From Variovorax sp. CF313 (GTDB lineage Bacteria > Pseudomonadota > Gammaproteobacteria > Burkholderiales > Burkholderiaceae_C), in NCBI RefSeq assembly GCF_000282635.1, contig NZ_AKIW01000001.1, positions 1 through 64,000 of the forward strand: a DNA stretch of 64,000 nt. The letters are read 5' to 3'. Below the pieces are notes generated by a model. It was not told the DNA's origin, ran no database searches, and saw only the letters and a program-made list of their open reading frames with translations. Numbering within the stretch: position 1 is the first letter of the stretch; every line of letters starts with the position of its first letter. The position numbers were made by a program, and so were the translations under genes. Below are positions 8,794 through 16,581 of this stretch, piece by piece.

Positions 8794-9089
8794 AAGAGTG
8801 ATGCTCCTTCCTGGATAGCGGATGCTGTGAGTTGTTGTGGGGCGGTCCGGAAAGGCGATAGGGTAGCGGGTGCGGCGCGTGGAGTGAAGCCTGCTGCAGC
8901 GTCAAGCGGCGCGGGGCACCGACCAGCCGCCGAGCAAGGTTATGCCCTTTGCATTCTTCTGATTCGCGGGGTGCAGGTATAGCCTTGGCGATCATCCGTG
9001 GCCGCAAGCTTCGTCATCACTTCTTCTGTGCTTTCTTCCCATTTCAGGCTCGCGGCCATTCGAGCAATCGTTTCGAGGAGTCGCATCGC
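8794..9089. other. Divergent intergenic region, M48 peptidase / CmcJ-like gene
   Basis: About 300 bases between two divergent starts. It must hold both promoters, but I see no clear consensus elements, palindromes or small open frames with ribosome sites other than GAGGAG in front of the gene at 9090. Confidence 0.4.
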
Positions 9090-9950
9090 ATGAGTGCTGG
9101 GTCAAACGGACAGATGCTGGCAGCCACGCTGCCTTCGGTAGTGGCGGAGCTCAACTACCTGAAGGCGGGCCAGGGCCGGCCCGTGAGCTACACCTTCGAG
9201 CCGCCGCCGGGCACGCCCTGGGTGGCTGGCGAACTGGAGCCGCGCCGCGTGACGATCCGCGATGGCCGCCCGCTGGTGGCGCTGAACGAACTGACGCTGG
9301 ACCGCAGCGGCTTCACGCAGATTTCGCATCGCAGCGCGCTCGCCGATTTCTCGCGTGACGAAACGATCCGCGACATCTACTACCGCGAGTCCGAGGCCTT
9401 GCTGCGCGACCTCACCGGTGCCGAGAAGATCGTCGTGTTCGACCACACGCTGCGTGACAGCGCACAAGGCTCGCGCCGCACGGCCGAACTGCGCGAGCCG
9501 GTGCGTCGCGTGCACAACGATCAGACTTTCGTTTCCGCGCCGCGCCGCGTGCGCGACCATCTGCCCCCCGAAGAGGCCGAGGAACGCCTGAAGCAGCGCT
9601 TCGCGATCATCAACCTGTGGCGCCCGCTGGCCACGGTCGAGCGCTTGCCGCTTGCGCTGTGCGATACACGCTCCATTTCACTGCAAGACATGGTGCCGAG
9701 CGACCTCGTCTATCCGGACAAGGTCGGCGAAATCTATTCCTTCACCTGGAACCCGAACCACCGGTGGTACTGGTTCCCGCGCCTGCGGCCCGACGAGGCG
9801 CTGCTGCTGAAAATCTACGACTCGCGCGAAGACGGCGTGGCGCGCTTCACCGCGCACACCGCGTTCGAAGACCCGACCGGTTCGCGCGAGGCGCCGCCTC
9901 GCCGCAGCATCGAACTGCGCGCGCTGGTGTTCTGGCCCGCCGGCAAGTAA
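9090..9950 (+). CDS. CmcJ/NvfI-family putative non-haem oxygenase
   Basis: A 286-residue soluble protein resembling the CmcJ / GA4-desaturase-like family. Signature stretches are FDHTLRDS, VRRVHNDQT (a possible His-x-Asp metal pair), AIINLWRPL and PLALCD. Others are YSFTWNPNHRWYWFPRLRPDEALLLKIYDS and FTAHTAFEDP. Known relatives act with methyltransferases in cephamycin 7-methoxylation or in fungal secondary metabolism. Here no biosynthetic partner is adjacent, so the substrate is unknown. The ATG at 9090 is preceded by GAGGAG at good spacing; the frame is open upstream but that part is not protein-like. It is probably monocistronic. Confidence 0.8.
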   Translation: MSAGSNGQMLAATLPSVVAELNYLKAGQGRPVSYTFEPPPGTPWVAGELEPRRVTIRDGRPLVALNELTLDRSGFTQISHRSALADFSRDETIRDIYYRESEALLRDLTGAEKIVVFDHTLRDSAQGSRRTAELREPVRRVHNDQTFVSAPRRVRDHLPPEEAEERLKQRFAIINLWRPLATVERLPLALCDTRSISLQDMVPSDLVYPDKVGEIYSFTWNPNHRWYWFPRLRPDEALLLKIYDSREDGVARFTAHTAFEDPTGSREAPPRRSIELRALVFWPAGK

Positions 9951-10079
9951 GTCGAAACCGTTCATCCGGGCGAAGTCTTCGCAGCCTCGCGCCTGCGCGA
10001 TTCTTTGGCCAGGATTAGCTCTGGCCAGAAGCAGACCCCACGCCTGCAGCGATTGCCGTGCTTGACGACAATCGGTTCA

Positions 10080-11294
10080 ATGCGTTCTTCCCCCTTCTTC
10101 AAGATGGCCCTGCTGCTGGGCCTGCTCTCGGCCATCGGGCCATTCGCCATCGACATGTACCTGCCGGCGCTGCCCGCCATCGGACAAAGCCTGCGCGCCG
10201 ACATCGGCGCCGTGCAGATGAGCCTCACGGCCTTCTTCCTGTCGCTCGGCGCGGGCCAGCTGCTGTACGGGCCGATCTCCGACATGGTGGGCCGCAAGCC
10301 GCCGCTGTATGCGGGGCTGCTGCTGTTCGCGCTCGCCAGCGTGGGCTGCGCGATGGCAACCGACATCCAGACGCTGATCGTGCTGCGCTTCGTCCAGGGC
10401 CTGGGCGCCGCGGCCGGCATGGCGATCCCGCGTGCGGTGGTGCGCGACCTGCACACGGGCACCGATGCCGCACGGCTCATGTCGCTGCTGATGCTGGTGT
10501 TCAGCGTGTCGCCAATCCTCGCGCCGCTCGCGGGCAGCGCGGTGATCGCGGTTGCGGGCTGGCGCGGCGTGTTCTGGGCCGTGACCGTCGCGGCCGTCGC
10601 GGGCCTCGCGATGATGGTCAAGCTGCTCGACGAAACGCGCCCCGCCTCGGAACGCGTCGAGAGCAGCCTCGGCAGCGCGCTGTCAGCCTACTGGCTGCTG
10701 CTGCGCGACGCGCACTACCTCGGGCTGGTGTTCATCGGCAGCTTCGCGATGGCGGGCTTCTTCACCTACCTCGCGAATTCATCGTTCGTGATGATCGACC
10801 ACTACGGCCTGTCGCCCGCGCTCTACAGCGTGGCCTTCGGCGTGAACGCGGCGGCCTTCATCGGGGCCTCGCAATTCACCGGCTCGCTGGGCGAGCGCTA
10901 CGGGCTGGTCAATCTCGTGAAGTTCGGTGTGGTGTGCTGCGGTGTTGCAATGCTCGCGATGTTCGCCTACTTCGCGATGGGCGGCGACAGCCTCTGGGTG
11001 CTCATCGTGCTGTACTTCATCGCCTCGGGCTTCATGGGACTGGTGATCCCGACCACCGGCGTGCTGGCGCTCGAGAAGCACGGCGCGATCGCAGGCACCG
11101 CCTCGGCGCTGCTCGGTACGCTGCAGATGCTGACGGGCGCACTGGCGATGGCGGTGGTGGGCTTTTTCACCGACGGCCGGCCGCTGCCGATGGTGGCCGG
11201 CATGGCCGGTGGCGCGCTCATCGCACTGGTGCTGACCTGGCTCACGCTGGGCGGCGTGGGCTCCGAACAGGCGCGCAGGGCGCAGCGGGCCTGA
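10080..11294 (+). CDS. Bcr/CflA-family multidrug efflux MFS transporter
   Basis: A 404-residue twelve-helix carrier of the DHA1 type. The Bcr/CflA hallmarks are the first helix ending in GPFAIDMYLPALPAI and the loop GPISDMVGRKPPL. In helix 4-5 it has RFVQGLGAAAGMAIPRAVVRD. Such proteins export drugs such as bicyclomycin, chloramphenicol or sulfonamides by proton antiport. I chose the ATG at 10080 because the preceding in-frame residues are not family-like. Its TGA stop overlaps the start of the next pump gene (TGATG), so the two are translationally coupled. Confidence 0.9.
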   Translation: MRSSPFFKMALLLGLLSAIGPFAIDMYLPALPAIGQSLRADIGAVQMSLTAFFLSLGAGQLLYGPISDMVGRKPPLYAGLLLFALASVGCAMATDIQTLIVLRFVQGLGAAAGMAIPRAVVRDLHTGTDAARLMSLLMLVFSVSPILAPLAGSAVIAVAGWRGVFWAVTVAAVAGLAMMVKLLDETRPASERVESSLGSALSAYWLLLRDAHYLGLVFIGSFAMAGFFTYLANSSFVMIDHYGLSPALYSVAFGVNAAAFIGASQFTGSLGERYGLVNLVKFGVVCCGVAMLAMFAYFAMGGDSLWVLIVLYFIASGFMGLVIPTTGVLALEKHGAIAGTASALLGTLQMLTGALAMAVVGFFTDGRPLPMVAGMAGGALIALVLTWLTLGGVGSEQARRAQRA

Positions 11295-12742
11295 TGAACA
11301 CGGTACGCGCAGGCGCCGGGCTCCCGGTGGCCGAAGACCACGACGATGCAGCCCGCAAACCCTTGGACGGGCTGGCCCTGCCGGAGCGCGGCTGGGCAAT
11401 GCTGGTCATCATCCTCGGGCTGATCGTGGCGGTGCTCGACGGCACCATCGTCAACCTCGCACTGCCGGGCATCGCGCGTGAGCTGCAGGCCAGCCCGTCC
11501 CAGGCGATCTGGGTGGTCAATGCGTACCAGATCGCGACGCTGGTGATGCTGCTGCCGCTGGCTTCGCTGGGCGATCTCGTGGGCTACCGGCGCGTGTACC
11601 TCGTGGGCATGGCGGTGTTCGCGCTGTCGTCGCTGGCCGCCACGTTTGCCAATTCGCTCGGCACGCTGATCGCCGCGCGCGCCTTCCAGGGGCTGGGCGC
11701 CGCCGGCATCATGAGCGTGAACGCGGCGCTGGTGCGGCTGACGTATCCGTCGGCGCAGCTGGGCAAGGGCATGGCCATCAACTCGCTGGTGGTCGCGACG
11801 TCTTCCGTGGCCGGGCCTTCGGTGGCTGCGGCCATCCTGTCGGTGGCCTCGTGGCCGTGGCTCTTCGCCATCAACGTGCCGCTGGGCATCGTCACCTTCG
11901 CGCTGGGCATGCGGGCGCTGCCGTTCAACCGCGTGGCGCCGGCTGCGGGGCTGCGGTTCTCGCCGGTCGACGTGGCGCTCAACGTGCTGATGTTCTCGCT
12001 CGTGTTCCTCGGTGTGGACCGGCTCGGCGTGCGCGAGGGGGCGGTGCAGGGCGCTGGCGGTTCGCAGGCCTCGGCCTGGGGCATCCTGCTGGCCGGGGTG
12101 GTGGTCGGCTTCATCTACCTGCAGCGCCAGCGCAGGCAGGCAGTGCCGCTGTTCCCCATCGACCTGCTGCGCATTCCGGTGTTCGCGCTGTCGATGGGCA
12201 CCTCGGTCGCCGCGTTCTGCGCTCAGATGCTGGCCTACATCGCGCTGCCATTCCTGCTGCTGGACGTGTACGGGCGCAGCCACATCGAGGCCGGGCTGCT
12301 GATCACGGCATGGCCACTGGCCATCGTGGTGATGGCGCCCATCGCCGGGCGCCTGATCGGCCGCTACCCCGACGGGCTGCTGGGCGGCATCGGGTTGGGC
12401 CTGCTGGCCAGCGGCCTGGCGCTGCTGGCGGCGCTGCCTGCGCACCCGGGCGATGCCGACATCGCCTGGCGCATGGCGCTGTGCGGGCTGGGCTTCGGAC
12501 TGTTCCAGTCGCCCAACAACCACACCATCGTGACCTCTCCGCCCGCGCACCGCAGCGGCGCGGCCAGCGGCATGCTGGGCACGGCCCGGCTGACCGGGCA
12601 GACGCTGGGGGCGGTGGTGCTGGCGGGGGTCTTCAGTGTCTGGAGCCCGCACGGGGGGCATGGCCCGGTGGTGGCGCTGGTGCTGGCAGCCAGCTGTGCC
12701 GCGGTGGCGGCGGTTTTCAGCACCCTGCGCCTCAGGACGTAG
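11294..12742 (+). CDS. DHA2-family (14-helix) MFS efflux transporter
   Basis: A 482-residue carrier with about fourteen helices. The DHA2 motif in helix 1 is present (VAVLDGTIVNLALPGIARE). The region after it has QAIWVVNAYQIATLVMLLPL and the loop GDLVGYRRVYL. Helix 5 has the drug:proton antiporter signature (SSVAGPSVAAAIL then WLFAINVPLG). It overlaps the stop codon of the Bcr/CflA gene by one base and is therefore expressed with it. The pairing of a 12-helix and a 14-helix pump without an adaptor or outer-membrane partner suggests two independent inner-membrane exporters with joint control. Confidence 0.88.
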   Translation: MNTVRAGAGLPVAEDHDDAARKPLDGLALPERGWAMLVIILGLIVAVLDGTIVNLALPGIARELQASPSQAIWVVNAYQIATLVMLLPLASLGDLVGYRRVYLVGMAVFALSSLAATFANSLGTLIAARAFQGLGAAGIMSVNAALVRLTYPSAQLGKGMAINSLVVATSSVAGPSVAAAILSVASWPWLFAINVPLGIVTFALGMRALPFNRVAPAAGLRFSPVDVALNVLMFSLVFLGVDRLGVREGAVQGAGGSQASAWGILLAGVVVGFIYLQRQRRQAVPLFPIDLLRIPVFALSMGTSVAAFCAQMLAYIALPFLLLDVYGRSHIEAGLLITAWPLAIVVMAPIAGRLIGRYPDGLLGGIGLGLLASGLALLAALPAHPGDADIAWRMALCGLGFGLFQSPNNHTIVTSPPAHRSGAASGMLGTARLTGQTLGAVVLAGVFSVWSPHGGHGPVVALVLAASCAAVAAVFSTLRLRT

Positions 12743-12812
12743 GGCCGGGCGAGGGCGGTTAATTGGTTTCAATTCCAGGCCCCGGCGGCTGAATGAGTTA
12801 GGGTACTCACCT

Positions 12813-13454
12813 ATGACGGAAGTACCTGACACCGTGGTCTGCCCGGGTTGCGATGCGGTCTACAGCCGCACGCCGCTGCAGCCGCGCGACGTGGCGCACT
12901 GTCCGCGCTGCGGCACCGAGCTCGACCGGCACCCCGGCCGGCAGGAGCACCGCATTCTCCCGCTGACGGTGGCCTGCCTGATCATGTTCGCCATCGCGAA
13001 CCTGTTTCCCATCGTCGAGATCGAGCTTCAGGGCCTGCGCAGCCAGACCACGCTGGCCGGCGCGGTGGTGGCGCTGGGCGCCGAGGGCATGTCGGTGGTG
13101 GCGCTGCTGGTGCTGGCCACGACCATTCTTTTTCCCTTCCTGCAGCTGTGCATCCTCGCGTACCTGCTGGTTCCGCTGAGTCGCGAGCGCCGGCCCGGGG
13201 GCTTCGCGCTGCTGGTGCGGCTGATGCAGTCGCTGCGGCCCTGGGGAATGATCGAAGTGTTCCTGCTCGGCGTGCTGGTGGCCATCGTCAAGCTCTCCAG
13301 CATGGCGACCGTGGTGCCGGGCGCGGCGCTGTGGGCCTTCATGGCGCTCACGGTCATGCTGACGGTGGTGCTGTCGTTCAACCCCGGCGCGTTCTGGGAA
13401 ATGACGTTCCGACCGAAGGGCGAGGCGCAGGATGAAGGAGCGCCGGCATCATGA
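12813..13454 (+). CDS. pqiA1: Paraquat-inducible protein A, first half (PqiA/LetA-like membrane protein)
   Basis: A 213-residue protein. An N-terminal zinc-ribbon-like segment has Cys at residues 10, 13, 30 and 33. Four hydrophobic helices follow, with the PqiA stretches LFPIVEIELQG and LCILAYLLVPL. PqiA/LetA proteins are inner-membrane partners of MCE-domain lipid-transport proteins. In E. coli PqiA is one chain with two such modules; here the modules are two genes. It is the first gene of a four-gene operon (pqiA1-A2-B-C) with 4-base overlaps at each junction. The ribosome site before the ATG is weak. Confidence 0.88.
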   Translation: MTEVPDTVVCPGCDAVYSRTPLQPRDVAHCPRCGTELDRHPGRQEHRILPLTVACLIMFAIANLFPIVEIELQGLRSQTTLAGAVVALGAEGMSVVALLVLATTILFPFLQLCILAYLLVPLSRERRPGGFALLVRLMQSLRPWGMIEVFLLGVLVAIVKLSSMATVVPGAALWAFMALTVMLTVVLSFNPGAFWEMTFRPKGEAQDEGAPAS

Positions 13455-14170
13455 AGCTGTTCGCCTTCCCGTGGCCGCGCGGACCCCGCGAGGTCGACGA
13501 TGCTCACGACCTCCACGACGAGGACGCGCATGTCCCCACCGCCGCCTCGCTCGGCCTCACGGCCTGCCCACACTGCGCCGCCGTCTGGAAGGGGGCCCAA
13601 GAGGGCGAGGCCTGCGGCCGCTGCGGCACGCGCCTGCACACGCGCAAGCCGCAGAGCCTGAACCGCACCTGGGCCCTGCTGATCGCGGCGTGCATGATGT
13701 ACATCCCGGCCAACCTGCTGCCGGTGATGATCACGCGCACGCTGTTCGGCACGCAGAACGACACCATCCTGAGCGGGGTGATCTATTTCTGGGTGTCGGG
13801 CGCCTACGGCCTCGCGGCCATCGTCTTCATCGCGAGTTTCCTGGTGCCGCTGTTCAAGCTGGCGGTGCTTTTCCTGCTCGTGGTGCTGGCGCAGCGCGGC
13901 AGTACCTGGCGCCGGCGCGAGCGGGCGAAGCTGTATCACATCATCGAGGTCATCGGCCGCTGGTCGATGCTCGACGTGTTCGTGGTGTCGCTGCTGACCG
14001 GGCTGGTGCAGATCCAGGGTTTCGCTGTCATCACCGCGGGCGTGGGCATCGCGGCCTTCGGGGCGGTCGTGGTGCTGACCATGCTGGCCTCGCTGAGCTT
14101 CGACCCGAAGCTCACGTGGGACAGCGAAGTGGCACAGGGACATGAAATCGGAGACGAGAAACCAGCATGA
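13451..14170 (+). CDS. pqiA2: Paraquat-inducible protein A, second half
   Basis: A 239-residue partner of the preceding protein. It has a polar His/Asp-rich start and then a zinc-ribbon-like CPHC...CGRC (Cys 39, 42, 55, 58). Four helices include the PqiA motif YIPANLLPVMITRTLFG and a conserved IIEVIGRWSMLDVFVVSLL. It starts inside the stop of pqiA1 (ATGA) and ends inside the start of pqiB (ATGA). The tight coupling supports a stoichiometric complex in which the two halves replace the single E. coli PqiA. The inner-membrane location follows from the helices. Confidence 0.9.
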   Translation: MKLFAFPWPRGPREVDDAHDLHDEDAHVPTAASLGLTACPHCAAVWKGAQEGEACGRCGTRLHTRKPQSLNRTWALLIAACMMYIPANLLPVMITRTLFGTQNDTILSGVIYFWVSGAYGLAAIVFIASFLVPLFKLAVLFLLVVLAQRGSTWRRRERAKLYHIIEVIGRWSMLDVFVVSLLTGLVQIQGFAVITAGVGIAAFGAVVVLTMLASLSFDPKLTWDSEVAQGHEIGDEKPA

Positions 14171-15810
14171 GTGAAGAAGACCAACCCCAGGACAAACCAA
14201 CGCCCCCGCCCGCGCTGCCCAGGCCGCGCGTGGTGCGCCGGCGCGAATGGCTGCCCTCGCTGATCTGGCTGATTCCCATCGTGGCTGCGCTGGTCGGCAT
14301 CACGCTGGTCGCACGCATCCTGCTGGAGCGCGGGCCCGAGGTGGTGCTGACCTTCAAGACGGCCGAGGGGCTGGAGGCCGGCAAGACCGCCGTGAAGTAC
14401 AAGGACGTGCAGATCGGCCTCGTCACCCATCTGCGGCTGGCGCGCGACCGCTCGCACGTGCGCGTGCTGGTGCAGTTCAACAAGGACGCCAAGGGCTTCA
14501 CCGCCGCGGACTCGCGCTTCTGGGTGGTGCGGCCCCGGCTCGACACCTCGGGCATCTCGGGGCTCAACACCTTGCTGTCGGGCGCTTACATCGGCGCCGA
14601 CGCGGGCGTGTCGGAAGACACCGCGGGCGAGTTCACCGGGCTCGAAACCCCGCCCATCGTCACGCGCGACGACTCGGGCAAGCAGTTCCTGCTGCGCGCC
14701 AACGACGTGGGCTCGCTAGACGTGGGCTCGCCGGTGTACTTCAGGCGCATCAAGGTAGGGCAGGTGGCGGCCTACGAACTCGATGGCGATGGGCGCGGCG
14801 TGACCATGCGCGTCTTCGTGAACTCGCCCTACGACAAGTTCGTGGGCATGAACACGCGCTTCTGGCAGGCCAGCGGCATCGACGCGCAGCTCAGCGCCAG
14901 CGGCTTCACGCTGCGCACGCAGTCGCTGGCGACCATCCTGCTCGGCGGCATCGCCTTCCAGGCGCCCGACGACACGATGGGCCCGGTCGCGAAGGAGAAT
15001 GCCGCCTTCGCGCTGGCGCAGGACGAAGCCGCCGCCATGAAGGAGCCCGACGGGCCTTCGCAACCGCTGCTGATGTACTTCAACCAGTCGCTGCGCGGCC
15101 TGACGCCGGGTGCGCCGGTGGATTTCCGCGGCGTGGTGATCGGCGAGGTCAAGTCGATCGGCGTCGAGTTCGACCGCGCCGAGCGCGAGTTCCGCATGCC
15201 GGTGCTGGTGCAGGTCTACCCCGACCGGCTGCGCCGCCGCGCCGGCGAGAGCGGCACCGAATCGCGCGCCACCCAGCAGGAGCGGCTGCGCTTCCTGGCC
15301 GAGAAGGGCCTGCGCGCCCAGCTGCGCAACGGCAACCTGCTGACGGGGCAGGTCTACGTGGCGCTCGACTTCTTCCCGAAGGCGCCGCCGGTCAAGATCG
15401 ACCTGACGAAGAATCCGGTCGAGCTGCCCACCGTGGCCAACAGCCTCGACGAGATTCAGTCGCAGGTGCAGGAAATCGCGACCAAGCTCAACAAGGTGCC
15501 GTATGAGCAGATCGCGGGCGACCTGCGCACCACGCTCGCGGCGCTCAACAAGACGCTGACGACCACCGAGCAGACGGTGAACCGCATCAACAACGACGTC
15601 ACGCCCGAGCTGGCCGCGGCCATGAAGGACGTGCGCAAGACCGTGAGCTCGGCCGAGCGCACGCTGGCCGACGACTCGCCGCTGCAGCAGGACATGCGCC
15701 AGACGCTGCAGGAGCTGACGCGCGCCGCGGGCTCGGTGCGCGTGCTGACCGACTACCTCGAACGCCATCCCGAGTCGCTGCTGCGCGGCAAACCGGACGA
15801 CAGGAAATGA
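14167..15810 (+). CDS. pqiB: PqiB, MCE-domain intermembrane lipid transport protein
   Basis: A 547-residue protein. It has a short cytoplasmic N-terminus, one membrane anchor at about residues 30-52 (LPSLIWLIPIVAALVGITLV), and repeated MCE (MlaD-like) domains. These are recognisable at about 55-140 (FKTAEGLEAGKTAVKYKDVQ then IG), 165-235 (VGSLDVGSPVYFRRIKVGQV) and 295-390 (LRGLTPGAPVDFRGVVIGEV). A helical, coiled-coil-like C-terminal part (about 430-530) is rich in heptad-like TT/LNK patterns. In E. coli PqiB forms stacked hexameric rings and a needle crossing the periplasm. It overlaps both neighbours by ATGA. Confidence 0.95.
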   Translation: MSEEDQPQDKPTPPPALPRPRVVRRREWLPSLIWLIPIVAALVGITLVARILLERGPEVVLTFKTAEGLEAGKTAVKYKDVQIGLVTHLRLARDRSHVRVLVQFNKDAKGFTAADSRFWVVRPRLDTSGISGLNTLLSGAYIGADAGVSEDTAGEFTGLETPPIVTRDDSGKQFLLRANDVGSLDVGSPVYFRRIKVGQVAAYELDGDGRGVTMRVFVNSPYDKFVGMNTRFWQASGIDAQLSASGFTLRTQSLATILLGGIAFQAPDDTMGPVAKENAAFALAQDEAAAMKEPDGPSQPLLMYFNQSLRGLTPGAPVDFRGVVIGEVKSIGVEFDRAEREFRMPVLVQVYPDRLRRRAGESGTESRATQQERLRFLAEKGLRAQLRNGNLLTGQVYVALDFFPKAPPVKIDLTKNPVELPTVANSLDEIQSQVQEIATKLNKVPYEQIAGDLRTTLAALNKTLTTTEQTVNRINNDVTPELAAAMKDVRKTVSSAERTLADDSPLQQDMRQTLQELTRAAGSVRVLTDYLERHPESLLRGKPDDRK

Positions 15811-16427
15811 AGAAGAACCTAGCCTTCCTCGCGCTGGCGGCCCTGCTCGCGGGCTGCGCCAGCAAGCCCGACAGCTACTACACGCTGGCCAGCCCGGTGG
15901 CCGCCGCCGAGGCTGCGCCTTCGACGCTCGGCAGCGCCGCGCCGCTCTACATCGAGCTCGCGCCCGTGGCCGTGCCCGAGCGCTTCGCGCGGCCGCAGAT
16001 GGTGGTGCGCCAGCCCAACGGCAGCGTGCAGGTCGAGGTGCTGGAGCAGCACCGCTGGGCCTCTTCGTTCGAGAACGAGCTGCGCGATGCACTGGCCAGC
16101 GGCATCGCCGGGCGCCTCGGCGCGCTGGACGTGACCAAGGGCGGCCGGCAGGGCTCGCAGCCGGTGTGGCGCATCGCGGTGCAGCTGCGGCAGTTCGACG
16201 CGGTCGATGGCGGGCGCGTCGATGCCAGCTTCGGCTGGACGCTGCGGCGTTCGGACGAGGCACGCACGGTGGTGTGCCAGCTGGACCTCGGCGAGGCCGT
16301 GGGCACCGGGATGGACGCGGTGGCGCAAGGGGCGCAGCGCGTGGCGTCGGCGGCGGCCGCAGCGATGGCGCGCAGCGTGAATGCGGCGCGTGCGAATCCG
16401 TCGGCCACTGCCTGCGTGACGACCTGA
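15807..16427 (+). CDS. pqiC: PqiC, outer-membrane lipoprotein of the Pqi system
   Basis: A 206-residue lipoprotein: signal MKKNLAFLALAALLAGC with lipidated Cys17, followed by an ABC-type transport auxiliary lipoprotein domain (YYTLASP, PLYIELAPVAVPERFARPQMVVRQ and HRWASSFENELRDALA). In E. coli PqiC sits at the inner leaflet of the outer membrane and docks the PqiB needle. It starts inside the pqiB stop codon and is the last gene of the operon. A REP-like inverted repeat begins 10 bases after the stop and may act as a transcription stop. Confidence 0.92.
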   Translation: MKKNLAFLALAALLAGCASKPDSYYTLASPVAAAEAAPSTLGSAAPLYIELAPVAVPERFARPQMVVRQPNGSVQVEVLEQHRWASSFENELRDALASGIAGRLGALDVTKGGRQGSQPVWRIAVQLRQFDAVDGGRVDASFGWTLRRSDEARTVVCQLDLGEAVGTGMDAVAQGAQRVASAAAAAMARSVNAARANPSATACVTT

Positions 16428-16437
16428 CCTCGTCTTT

Positions 16438-16552
16438 CTCCCTCCCCCTCTGGGGGAGGGCTGGGGTGGGGGCGCGCGACGGCGATCGATCAAGCATGGC
16501 GTATCGTGCAGGGGCAGCCCCCATCCCAACCTTCCCCCAGAGGGGGAAGGAG
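16438..16552. repeat. REP/BIME-like inverted repeat
   Basis: Two 36-base arms (16438-16473 and 16517-16552) are reverse complements with four mismatches, all transitions, separated by 43 bases. Each arm also contains its own hairpin, CCCTCCCCC-TCT-GGGGGAGGG in the left arm. The G-rich tail CTGGGGTGGGGGC points inward. The layout matches paired REP sequences (a BIME) placed after a stop codon. It lies between pqiC and the next MFS gene and could stabilise or terminate the pqi message. No second copy was noticed in the window. Confidence 0.7.
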
Positions 16553-16581
16553 CAAAACGGAATCCAATCGACGGAGATCCC

